Part shown: one piece after another, positions 35,849 through 44,944 of the stretch
Layout: each line of letters opens with the position of its first letter
Numbering within the stretch: position 1 is the stretch's first letter
NCBI RefSeq assembly: GCF_000246855.1
Contig: NC_016609.1
Location: 6,832,744-6,896,743 of the forward strand
From: Niastella koreensis GR20-10
GTDB lineage: Bacteria > Bacteroidota > Bacteroidia > Chitinophagales > Chitinophagaceae
Direction: 5' to 3'
DNA length: 64,000 bases
Notes under the pieces: generated by a model
The model's input: the letters and a program-made list of their open reading frames with translations, nothing else
What the model was told of the DNA's origin: nothing
The model's database searches: none
Program-made: the position numbers and the translations under genes

Positions 35849-37396
35849 TTACAAATGAACCGGTTCATCCAATAATGTTTGCGGAGTAGCTTTTTTTGAA
35901 ATACTATATAAACCAAGGTATGTAAGCAGTCCGTTTATGATAAGCAACTCGATGCCCACCTGGTAGCCAAAGAACAATTGCACTGAATACTGCTTGATTA
36001 AATAACATACAATTGGCGCGGCCAGACAAATAAAGGTAATCGCTGCTGACTGGGGCAAAGATCTTTTACTCAGGATGCCAAATGCGAAAAGTCCCAGCAG
36101 CGGCCCGTAAGTATACCCGGCCAGATCAAGTATTTTATCAATGATACTACGGCTTCCTATCTGGTAAAAAATCATAATGCAAATAAGGAAGATCACGGTA
36201 AATGAAAGGTGTACTGTTAATCTTAATTTCTTCTGTTGCTTTTCGGTAAGATCGGTGCGGCGCTTCAGCCCCAGGATATCTATACAAAAAGAAGAAGTGA
36301 GTGCAGTAAGTGCGCCATCGGCGCTGGGAAATAAAGCACTGATAAGCGCAATAATAAAGATGATAGAAATGGCCTGCGGCATCATTTCCAATGCCATTGT
36401 GGGAAACAGTTTATCGCCGATGATGTTTTTGCCTTCTGCAATAAATTGCATGGAGGTTCCGGACTGACCATAATGGGCGCCATGATCCATAGCATACAGG
36501 TATAACAAACCACCCAGCAACAGGAACAGAAAATTCACCCCGGCACTCACCAGGTTAAAGGTGATCATGTTCTTCTGCGAATCCTTCAGGGTTTTTACAC
36601 TGATGTTCTTTTGCATCATTTCCTGGTCAAGCCCGAACATGGAGATGGTGATGAAGGCCCCGCCAATGATTTGCTTTAGAAAAAATCCGCCACTCCGGGG
36701 GTCTGTATTAATAATTTTGGCATATCCCTTGTCGGTCAATGTTCGCATGGCATCCCCTACCGAAATATGCATGTTATTTAAAATATACACTACTGTTGCC
36801 ACCAGCCCTACCAGCATCAGGGTTGTTTGCAGCGTATCGGTATAAACAATGGTTTTTACCCCGCCTTCAAACGTATACAGCAAAATCATCAGCAAAATAA
36901 TAAGCGCAGTAACAACAAAGGGAACACCAAAGCTTTTTAAAATAAATTCCTGCAATACAAAGATCACCAGGAACAACCGGGCAGTGGCGCCTACGGTGCG
37001 GGAAATAATAAAGAACAACGCGCCAGTTTTATAGGCAATGGTACCGAACCGCTTTTGCAGGTAATTATAAATGGAAGTAAGGTTCATTTTATAATACAGC
37101 GGCAACAGCACAAAAGCCACTACCAGGTAACCAAAGAAATAACCGATCACTACCTGGAAATAAGCAAATCCTTTATATCCATCACCCGCAAAATCACCTA
37201 CAGTACCCGGCACAGATACAAATGTAACCCCGCTCAGTGATGTACCCACCATACCAAAAGCCACCAGCATCCAGTTTGAATTGCGGTTACCAATAAAGAA
37301 CGAATCGTTGTTCGAATTCCGCGAAGTAACCCACGCAACAACCAGCAACAAAACAAAATAACCGATCACAAACGAGAACAACAGGGATGCAGACAT
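35849..37396 (-). CDS. Sodium:solute symporter family protein
   Basis: This inner-membrane Na+-coupled transporter has 515 residues and about 13 hydrophobic helices. The SSS fold is evident from the N-terminal helix FVIGYFVLLLVVAWV, then DSFFIGNRNSNWMLVAFGM and GTSLSGVTFVSVPG. GALFFIISRTVGATARLFLV and EGGVKTIVYTDTLQTTLML, a conserved core segment, follow, as does IISALFPSADGALTALTSSF with the Ser/Thr residues of the sodium site. The substrate cannot be assigned; relatives move sugars, amino acids or sialic acid. It is a single gene with its own terminator. Confidence 0.92.
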   Translation of the reverse strand: MSASLLFSFVIGYFVLLLVVAWVTSRNSNNDSFFIGNRNSNWMLVAFGMVGTSLSGVTFVSVPGTVGDFAGDGYKGFAYFQVVIGYFFGYLVVAFVLLPLYYKMNLTSIYNYLQKRFGTIAYKTGALFFIISRTVGATARLFLVIFVLQEFILKSFGVPFVVTALIILLMILLYTFEGGVKTIVYTDTLQTTLMLVGLVATVVYILNNMHISVGDAMRTLTDKGYAKIINTDPRSGGFFLKQIIGGAFITISMFGLDQEMMQKNISVKTLKDSQKNMITFNLVSAGVNFLFLLLGGLLYLYAMDHGAHYGQSGTSMQFIAEGKNIIGDKLFPTMALEMMPQAISIIFIIALISALFPSADGALTALTSSFCIDILGLKRRTDLTEKQQKKLRLTVHLSFTVIFLICIMIFYQIGSRSIIDKILDLAGYTYGPLLGLFAFGILSKRSLPQSAAITFICLAAPIVCYLIKQYSVQLFFGYQVGIELLIINGLLTYLGLYSISKKATPQTLLDEPVHL

Positions 37397-37632
37397 AATG
37401 TAAAGATGATTAAACGGTTCATTAAAGCCGGATAAGTTATTGCGCTAAAAGCCTGACCAGGAGACGGTTTGCAATACAGGGTCTTTTCAACTGGTTATTT
37501 TCATAATGACATCCTGTTCACTATTCCCTTTCTTCCTGTTCAAACTTAGGGTCTGAAGGTAACAAAAATGTGTTTTACTATTGCTGATAATCCATTTATC
37601 TTAGTGGCTGACAGGCATTTTTTTAACAATAT

Positions 37633-38196
37633 ATGCCGGTGATAAAAACAGCCAACATGAAGTTAGAATCGGTAGTAGTTTTTTGCGGATCGAAGAACGG
37701 ACAGAACCCCAATTATGTAAAGCAAACGACAGAACTCGGCAAGCTCATTGCCTTGCTGAACCTGCGGATGGTGTATGGGGGTGGTAAGGCCGGGTTAATG
37801 GGGGTAATTGCCGATTCTGTACTGGCCAACGGTGGCAAGGTGATGGGCGTAATTCCTAAAATTCTTACCGAATGGGAAAGCCAGCACACCGGGTTAACGG
37901 AACTGTTTGTAGTGCCTGACATGCATACCCGAAAAAAGATGATGTACGAAATGGGCGATGCCGCCATTGTATTGCCCGGCGGTTTTGGCACCCTCGACGA
38001 ATTATTTGAAATGCTTACGTGGAATCAACTCAAGATCCACGATAAGAAAATATACATCCTTAACACCGATGGTTTTTATAACCACCTGCGGCTGCACTTA
38101 CAACAATTGAAAAAAGAAGGTTTCCTGTATGAACTGCCAGAGGAACGCATCATTTTTTGTGATACGCCGGTAGAAATATTTAATAAGATTGGTTGA
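37633..38196 (+). CDS. LOG family protein (TIGR00730)
   Basis: This Rossmann-like phosphoribohydrolase has 187 residues. It carries the LOG signatures YGGGKAGLMGVIAD (about 50-63) and LPGGFGTLDELFE (about 114-126). RKKMMYEMGDAAI precedes the second motif, with the conserved Arg and Lys. Plant and bacterial relatives release the base from cytokinin or purine nucleoside monophosphates; many bacterial ones are of unknown purpose. Met9 (37657) is an alternative start that leaves the fold intact. The gene is alone, facing the outer-membrane barrel gene. Confidence 0.9.
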   Translation: MPVIKTANMKLESVVVFCGSKNGQNPNYVKQTTELGKLIALLNLRMVYGGGKAGLMGVIADSVLANGGKVMGVIPKILTEWESQHTGLTELFVVPDMHTRKKMMYEMGDAAIVLPGGFGTLDELFEMLTWNQLKIHDKKIYILNTDGFYNHLRLHLQQLKKEGFLYELPEERIIFCDTPVEIFNKIG

Positions 38197-38204
38197 CAGG
38201 TTAA

Positions 38205-38274
38205 CACGTTGATTGGGTAAAATAGCCCTTTGCCTTTTGCCCTCTGCCTTTCTCACCACTGCCTGCTGCCTTTA
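38205..38274. repeat. Word array (TTGCCTTT/CTGCCT words)
   Basis: GTTGACAGGTTAACACGTTG is followed by CTTTGCCTTTTGCCCTCTGC and CCTGCTGCC words between two convergent genes. No gene. Confidence 0.55.
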
Positions 38275-38850
38275 TTAAAAACCAACATTATATCCAAAGT
38301 TAAAGAAGGCGCGGTTGCCATAGGGGCTGCGCACATTCTGTAACAGATCGTAATTGGCGGTTACAATAAAAGCTCCCCTGCCGGCCGGGATGGCCGCACC
38401 TAAGCCGCCTAATAAAGAAGGAACGATCTTGTTAGGTAGTTTTTCATCGGGTTCCCCATTATAAAAATGATACTTCAGCCAGGTATAGTTGGCTTCGGGT
38501 TGTACCTGCACAAAAAGATATTCAATCGGGTAAAAGCGGCCGAAGACATTCAACCCCGTCACACCATATTGTTCTTTATAATTCTGATTAACGTCGCCAA
38601 AGTCATATTTATAGCTGGAATATAAAAAGTTGATACCGGCACCGGCAGCCACATAACGGTTAAACCGGTAGCCTATTTGTGGCGATACATTTACCAAAGT
38701 TGAATAATTACCAAAGGCCAAACCAAAATTACCGCCAAAGAACAGTTTGCTTTTATCGAATCCGCTTTTTCCTTCCCCCTCCCCGTCCTGAGCCACAGCT
38801 ACAACACTGCAAAATGCCAGCAAACAGGCAGCCAATAGATATTTCTTCAT
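38275..38850 (-). CDS. Small outer-membrane beta-barrel protein
   Basis: This 191-residue protein starts at the ATG at 38850 (MKKYLLAACLLAF), which gives a normal signal peptide cleaved near AVAQD; an upstream ATG would add seven residues. An acidic linker (GEGEGKSG) is followed by alternating hydrophobic strands such as LFFGGNFGLAFGNYSTLVNV, QIGYRFNRYVAAGAGINFLY and AFIVTANYDLLQNV. It ends with aromatic GYNVGF, typical of eight-strand outer-membrane barrels in Bacteroidota. No specific function is assignable. Confidence 0.85.
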   Translation of the reverse strand: MKKYLLAACLLAFCSVVAVAQDGEGEGKSGFDKSKLFFGGNFGLAFGNYSTLVNVSPQIGYRFNRYVAAGAGINFLYSSYKYDFGDVNQNYKEQYGVTGLNVFGRFYPIEYLFVQVQPEANYTWLKYHFYNGEPDEKLPNKIVPSLLGGLGAAIPAGRGAFIVTANYDLLQNVRSPYGNRAFFNFGYNVGF

Positions 38851-38872
38851 AGCCATTAATTTAATATGCAAA

Positions 38873-39005
38873 TTAGCAAATGGAAAATGTGAAAATGAAA
38901 TACATCACGTGAGTGCTTCGCACGAGCCATAAATATTATTCACATTATCAGAAAGCTCTGTATTCCATTTGCAAATTTGCACATTTTCACATTTGCTAAT
39001 TGGTT
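38873..39005. repeat. Palindromic GCAAATTAG/GTGAAAATG element with CACGTGA...CTTCGC core
   Basis: The left arm GCAAATTAGCAAATGGAAAA and GTGAAAATG face the right arm CACATTTTCACATTTGCTAA. The core AAATACATCACGTGAGTGCT followed by TCGCACGAGCC recurs at 62487-62520, a second element of the same design. The left arm overlaps the upstream region of the barrel gene. Confidence 0.75.
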
Positions 39006-39470
39006 TTATGTGTTAAGATGTTGGTAATAGCTCAAAACACGGTGTATATCAATGATTAAGATAATATTGGGCAGCTATGTGGATAAATACTGCATATTCG
39101 CCTGCATTTATATAATTATCACTTACCGAACACCTTACACCTGAATAATTATAAGCATAGCTGCCGTACCCACTCCGGGGTATTTGATTTATTGGGTTTT
39201 GTTATTACTTTTATTGTGTCCATCCATTGAAAGCCATAAGGATTAACTGTTTGTAGCTTATCAACACCACAAATCCTTGGAAATTCCCCACATACCTGGT
39301 TAACCTCAAAGTGTTAATCTGACAATCCTGTAAAGCCGTTTTTGCATCAATTAATCTGATTCCTGCCAGCCATATGTCCTGGGAGTATTATTTCAATACC
39401 TGTGCGAACCGTACGTATCCATACGTCCTGTAGAAAACAAACTATTGTTTTCAGCATATAACGTACGAGA
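39006..39470. other. Intergenic region upstream of the response regulator, no gene seen
   Basis: This AT-rich sequence of about 465 bp has no convincing coding frame, tRNA or known RNA. The promoter for the response-regulator gene should lie here; none could be assigned with confidence. Confidence 0.5.
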
Positions 39471-39872
39471 ATGAAAAGAGTAATACTGGCTATTGATGAC
39501 AGCAAAGCAATAAGGTTCTTATTGCACACGGTACTTGGAAAAGATTACCAGGTAGTAACCGCCCCTGATGCCTGTTCGGCCATGTTCTGGTTAGCGAAAA
39601 AGAATTTGCCCGATCTGATTATCGCAGATCCGCAATTGCCCGATGTACAGGACTGGGAACTGATCGCCGAATTTTCATCGAGCGCCATTTACCGGGATAT
39701 ACCCCTGATTGTTTTGTCGTCACTGGATAAAGATGTCATTACGGCTAAATGCCTTAAGTATGGTATAGCCGATCATTATACAAAGCCCTTTAACCCGCTC
39801 GAATTAAATGAAACGGTCAAAAAACTCATGAGCAGGGTGGCTTCAAAATTGAATGAGAACGAAGTGAACTAA
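39471..39872 (+). CDS. Single-domain response regulator (receiver only)
   Basis: This 133-residue CheY-like receiver has no output domain. The acidic pair Asp9-Asp10 is in LAIDDSKAIR, the phospho-acceptor Asp53 is in LIIADPQLPD, the switch Ser is in LIVLSSLDKD, and the conserved Lys is in HYTKPFNPLEL. All catalytic positions are kept, so it should be phosphorylated by a histidine kinase located elsewhere. The next gene, 44 bp on, is a sugar transferase with a degenerate receiver-like N-terminus. The pair may therefore link a phosphorelay to polysaccharide priming. Confidence 0.92.
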   Translation: MKRVILAIDDSKAIRFLLHTVLGKDYQVVTAPDACSAMFWLAKKNLPDLIIADPQLPDVQDWELIAEFSSSAIYRDIPLIVLSSLDKDVITAKCLKYGIADHYTKPFNPLELNETVKKLMSRVASKLNENEVN

Positions 39873-39916
39873 GCGAAAGCCGGTTTAACCGGGATTGAAA
39901 AACAAAAACTGATGGG

Positions 39917-40984
39917 ATGGAACTAACACTACCTACGAAAAAAATTATTAATACGTACAAGCGCTATAGTTTGCCTGTTGAGAAAGAACCAACTGATGTA
40001 ACAAAATTGCAGTTCTTTTATATAGGTACGCAAACCCGCTATACCGAAAAACTGCAGGAATACTTTGAGTTCGGTTATACTACCAGCAGTGCGGATAATG
40101 CTATTAATACCTTAAAGCGGCTGCTGAAGAAAGCCGATGAAGTGACCATTCCCTCCATGGTGATTGCCGAGGGAACGCTGGGCACGGATCAACTGGTAGA
40201 GCTGCACAAATACATTTACAGCCATAAAATAATGGCCGATGTGCCTTTTATTGTTGAGGTAACAGGACTGGCCAAGGAGGAGTTAAACCGCTTTAAACGG
40301 TATACGTTTATTGATGAACTGTTATACCTGCATGAATTTACGGCCCCTGCCCTGGTGCGTAAGCTGAGCTTTCTGCAAAGAATGAAACAAAAGCGGGTAC
40401 AACAACCCGAGGCCTGTAAAGTGGAAACTTTCTTCCCCAAATATGCCAGCGTAAAGGGATTGGTAAAAAGAGGGCTCGATCTGCTGATCGCTTCTGTGTT
40501 CCTGGCAGTACTGGGACCTTTAATGCTGCTGATAGCACTGGCGGTAAAACTCGATACGGGTGGACCGGTATTATATGCAACTTTAAGAACCGGCCGGGGT
40601 TATCGCATCTTTAACCTGTACAAGTTCAACACTATCGTGCAGGATGCGGCGAAAAAGAAAGCTGGTCTTACCATCAGCAGAGTTGGCCTTTTCCTGCGCA
40701 AAACCAGTCTTGATGAGCTGCCTCAGTTACTGAATGTATGGTGGGGAGATCTGTCGCTGGTTGGTCATCGCGCATTGCCGTTATATGAAGCAGAAAGATT
40801 AACCACAAATGACAATGCCCATCACTTTCTGGCTCCCGCTGGTTTAACCGGCTGGCAGGTGCAGAAAAACGGCAAGGTGGTTATGCCGGTTGAAGCGCCG
40901 CTGGCTCCGGCAACCGACAAGCTCTACGATATCTGGCTGATGGCCAACAAGCCTGCAGCCGCTATTCAAAAGTCGAACGCCTGA
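39917..40984 (+). CDS. Pseudo-receiver fused to a polyprenyl-phosphate sugar transferase (WcaJ/PglC family)
   Basis: This 355-residue protein is predicted to prime exopolysaccharide or glycan synthesis by moving sugar-1-phosphate to a membrane lipid. Residues about 28-160 have the spacing of a receiver domain but lack its chemistry. LQFFYIGTQTR replaces the acidic pair, MVIAEGTLG has Glu where the phospho-Asp should be, and the Lys is lost. Residues about 175-345 form the transferase: a membrane hairpin in KRGLDLLIASVFLAVLGPL, then VKLDTGGPVLY, LYKFNTI (usually KFRSM), KTSLDELPQLLNVWWGDLSL with the catalytic Asp-Glu pair, and VGHRA (usually VGPRP). AGLTGWQV ends the core. Two conserved positions are altered, so activity may be modified. 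A terminator follows. Confidence 0.85.
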   Translation: MELTLPTKKIINTYKRYSLPVEKEPTDVTKLQFFYIGTQTRYTEKLQEYFEFGYTTSSADNAINTLKRLLKKADEVTIPSMVIAEGTLGTDQLVELHKYIYSHKIMADVPFIVEVTGLAKEELNRFKRYTFIDELLYLHEFTAPALVRKLSFLQRMKQKRVQQPEACKVETFFPKYASVKGLVKRGLDLLIASVFLAVLGPLMLLIALAVKLDTGGPVLYATLRTGRGYRIFNLYKFNTIVQDAAKKKAGLTISRVGLFLRKTSLDELPQLLNVWWGDLSLVGHRALPLYEAERLTTNDNAHHFLAPAGLTGWQVQKNGKVVMPVEAPLAPATDKLYDIWLMANKPAAAIQKSNA

Positions 40985-41011
40985 TTTACATATTGCACGA
41001 TTATTCAGCCG

Positions 41012-41046
41012 ATCCCCTGCCCTGCCCTACTGGCGGGGGATTTTTC
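41012..41046 (+). terminator. Intrinsic terminator after the sugar transferase gene
   Basis: ATCCCCTGCC (41012-41021) pairs with GGCGGGGGAT (41032-41041), including one G-T pair, and is followed by TTTTTC. It is 28 bp past the stop codon. Confidence 0.85.
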
Positions 41047-41048
41047 TT

Positions 41049-41336
41049 TGGTCGCCGAAGCTTTAGCGTAGGCGGCTGACTCTCACAAGAGAAATGAAGA
41101 ATGAAAAATTAAAAATGAGGAATGAAGAAGGCGAAGAATGTTGAATATTGAATGTCCAATATTGAATGTAGAAGTAGAAATACAGCTTTGATTCAGCTTC
41201 CGCGTCGCGGCCCTTTGCCCTTTGCCTTTCCCACCGCTGCCTACTGCCCACTGAATCCCGATAGCTATCGGGAGCCTACTGCCTCTTAATGCCTGCCGTC
41301 TGCCTTACCCACCTACGCTAAAGCTTCGGTGGGCGA
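41049..41336. repeat. Composite element with about 23-bp imperfect inverted ends
   Basis: GCCGAAGCTTTAGCGTAGGC near 41053 is mirrored by GCCTACGCTAAAGCTTCGGC-like sequence near 41308-41330. Inside lie GAATGAAGAATG words, CAATATTGAATG words, the segment CAGCTTCCGCGTCGCGG, TTTGCC/CTGCC words, and the palindrome CCCGATAGCTATCGGGAG (41257-41274). The stretch 41237-41275 recurs inverted at 51521-51559. The element fills the space between two terminators. Confidence 0.75.
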
Positions 41337-41340
41337 AGAA

Positions 41341-41368
41341 AAAAAATCCCCCGGTAAAACCGGGGGAT
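41341..41368 (-). terminator. Intrinsic terminator after atpC
   Basis: ATCCCCCGG (41346-41354) and CCGGGGGAT (41360-41368) form a 9-bp stem with loop TAAAA. It is followed by a run of T on the minus strand, 33 bp past the atpC stop. Confidence 0.88.
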
Positions 41369-41400
41369 GTATAGTTGATTTCAACTGAAATTATTCCTTC

Positions 41401-41658
41401 TTATCCTACAGTGGAAGCGCCTTCTACCAGCACGGTAACTTTATTATTTACCACTTCAACAAAACCACTTTGGATTTCATAAAAAGCCAGGTGATTGCTT
41501 TTATCTTTTAACACTTTTACCCTTCCGGATGCAAGTGCGCTTACCAGCGGAGCGTGTTTATCAAGCACTTCAAACTTACCGGTTATCCCAGGCAGTTGAA
41601 CGCCATACACCTCACCACTGAACAGCTTTTTCTCCGGAGTTAAAATCTCTAAATTCAT
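41401..41658 (-). CDS. atpC: F1Fo ATP synthase epsilon subunit, N-terminal domain only
   Basis: This central-stalk subunit has 85 residues. The beta-sandwich domain reads MNLEILTPEKKLFSGEV, then LPGITGKFEVLDKHAPLVSA and VLVEGASTVG. The C-terminal two-helix domain that inhibits ATP hydrolysis in E. coli is absent, which is usual for short epsilon subunits of Bacteroidota. So it is complete for its group rather than broken. It is downstream of atpD on the same strand, with a 125-bp repeat-filled gap, and ends at an intrinsic terminator. The other atp genes are not in this window. Confidence 0.93.
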   Translation of the reverse strand: MNLEILTPEKKLFSGEVYGVQLPGITGKFEVLDKHAPLVSALASGRVKVLKDKSNHLAFYEIQSGFVEVVNNKVTVLVEGASTVG

Positions 41659-41659
41659 A

Positions 41660-41783
41660 ATGTGCTAATTTGCTAATATGCTAATGTGCTATTGGGTTAT
41701 ATCAGTAGCGCATTTTGCTAATTGGGTAATTATGCTTCTTATTGATCTCCATTAGCTAATTATCTAATTAGCTAATTAGCTCA
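41660..41783. repeat. Palindromic TTTGCTAAT/AATTAGCT element inside the atpDC operon
   Basis: Left words TGTGCTAATTTGCTAATATG face the right run of AATTAGCT/AATTATCT 8-nt words. It fills the gap between atpD and atpC, which in most genomes is only a few bases. Confidence 0.75.
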
Positions 41784-43313
<1,530 letters not shown>

Positions 43314-43374
43314 TTAGGGTTTTGATTTACAACGCTTTACCGGCGCTTTCAACCAAAATTTTCAATTTCGGCTG

Positions 43375-43382
43375 CAAAGGTA
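43375..43382 (-). promoter_or_regulatory. TAnnTTTG promoter element of atpD
   Basis: TACCTTTG on the minus strand matches the consensus exactly and would give a leader of about 85 nt. No -33 TTG at standard spacing was seen. Confidence 0.5.
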
Positions 43383-43436
43383 AGTGAACGAGGTCTATTT
43401 TAGTATTTTAAACGGGGAGATTTTTTGTAAAGTGCC

Positions 43437-43580
43437 GCCAAAAGCCAGTTCCAGGTTCCAGGTCTCAGGTTCCAGGTCTCAGATTGGCTGGTATGTGTTT
43501 TATAAGTCACAGTTATCAGGGTCCCCCCAACCAGCCGGGGCAGGCTTTGCAACCTGTAACCTGTAACTTGTAACAATACT
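43437..43580. repeat. CAGGTTC/CAGGTCT 7-nt word array and facing AACCTGTAAC words
   Basis: Words CAGGTTC and CAGGTCT alternate in 7-nt register on the left. GCTGGT...ACCAGC lies in the middle, and AACCTGTAACCTGTAACTTG lies on the right. It sits upstream of atpD, between divergent genes. Confidence 0.65.
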
Positions 43581-43671
43581 ATAAACCAACAATCTATACA
43601 CGACATCCGACAACCGGTTACGGGAAACAGGAAACTTTTTACCGCTTTTTCGCTTTATTTGTACTTTGAAT

Positions 43672-44865
43672 ATGGACTATGCAGTATCCTTATATCCGAA
43701 CATGCAATTAACTGAAGTTACTACTGCTACAGCAGCCAAAGATTTCATCAGGGCCAATGTTGAACTAAATAAGTCCAACCCCAATTACATCCGTCCGCTC
43801 GATAAAGATGTGGAAGAGGTTTTCAATCCTGAAAAAAACAAGTCATTCCGCCATGGCGAATGTACCCGCTGGGTTTTATACAACAATGATGGTCAACATA
43901 TTGGGCGCATTGCCGCTTTTGTAAACAAAAAATACAAAAACAAGGGTGACGAATTTCCTGTAGGGGGTATCGGCTTTTTTGATTGTATAAACGACCAGTT
44001 TGCCGCCGATATGCTTTTTGACGTGGCCAAACATTGGTTACTGCAACGGGGCGTAGCGGCTATGGATGGCCCCATCAACTTTGGCGAACGCGACCGCTGG
44101 TGGGGATTGGTAACCGAAGGCTTCCAGGAACCACTGTATTGCATGAACTATAATCCGCCGTATTATAAACAGCTTTTTGAAACCTATGGGTTCCGCCCGT
44201 TTTTCAACCAGATCTGTATTGGCATAGATCCCAAGAAAAAGCTCAGCGATAAAATGCACGCCCGGCACGACCAGTACGCAACCGCCGATTACCGGTGCAT
44301 TCCCATCGATAAAAAACAGATCGAGAAATTCGCGGCCGATTTCGCCTATGTGTATAATAAGGCCTGGGCAGGTCATGGCGGACTAAAGGAAATGAAGAAA
44401 GAACAGGCAATCATCATGTTCAAAAAAATGAAAGTGGTGATGGATGAACGCATCATCTGGTTTACTTATCATAAGGAAACGCCCATTGCCATGTTCATTA
44501 ACCTGCCCGACCTGAACCAGTGGTTCAAATACCTGAACGGGCAATTCAGCTGGTACCACAAATTGAAATTCCTGTGGATCAAAAAAACCAAACCCTGTAA
44601 GAAATGCACCGGGCTGGTATTTGGTATCGTACCGGAATTTCAGGGCAAGGGCATCGATGCCTATATGATCGTTGAATCGGGCAAGGTAATTCAATGGCAA
44701 ACCCCGTATACCGAATACGAAATGCAATGGATTGGTGATTTCAATCCCAAAATGCTGAACGTGGCTGCCAGCCTGGGCGATACCTTTCGCAGCCGCGTGC
44801 TGACTACTTACCGTTATTTGTTTGATAGAACGAGAGAATTTAAACCACACCCGCATATTAGCTAA
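43672..44865 (+). CDS. GNAT-like protein of unknown substrate
   Basis: This 397-residue cytosolic protein has no signal peptide. The N-terminal part includes NPNYIRPLDKDVEEVFNPEK, then RWVLYNNDGQHIGRIAAFVN, GGIGFFDCIND and DGPINFGERDRWWGLV. The C-terminal half has GLVFGIVPEFQGKGIDAYMI, which resembles the acetyl-CoA pyrophosphate loop of GNAT enzymes, and a second acetyl-CoA-like fold. Similar Bacteroidota proteins are annotated as GNAT-family or hypothetical. The ATG at 43672 is used rather than a TTG two codons earlier. However, a TACTTTG element ends only three bases before it, so Met11 (43702) remains possible. Confidence 0.75.
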   Translation: MDYAVSLYPNMQLTEVTTATAAKDFIRANVELNKSNPNYIRPLDKDVEEVFNPEKNKSFRHGECTRWVLYNNDGQHIGRIAAFVNKKYKNKGDEFPVGGIGFFDCINDQFAADMLFDVAKHWLLQRGVAAMDGPINFGERDRWWGLVTEGFQEPLYCMNYNPPYYKQLFETYGFRPFFNQICIGIDPKKKLSDKMHARHDQYATADYRCIPIDKKQIEKFAADFAYVYNKAWAGHGGLKEMKKEQAIIMFKKMKVVMDERIIWFTYHKETPIAMFINLPDLNQWFKYLNGQFSWYHKLKFLWIKKTKPCKKCTGLVFGIVPEFQGKGIDAYMIVESGKVIQWQTPYTEYEMQWIGDFNPKMLNVAASLGDTFRSRVLTTYRYLFDRTREFKPHPHIS

Positions 44866-44877
44866 AAGCTATTTATA

Positions 44878-44915
44878 ACACAAGAGGCAACCAGTTACCG
44901 GGTTGCCTCTTGTGT
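44878..44915. terminator. Bidirectional intrinsic terminator
   Basis: A perfect 15-bp stem (44878-44892 with 44901-44915) has an 8-base loop. It lies between the convergent GNAT-like gene and the RND transporter gene and can serve both. Confidence 0.88.
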
Positions 44916-44944
44916 TTTGATAGAGCTACTTCTACTTTCAACCA

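Noticed and set aside
41401-41658. atpC as a truncated pseudogene
   Set aside because: Short epsilon subunits without the helical domain are normal in this phylum; the beta-sandwich is intact and a terminator follows.
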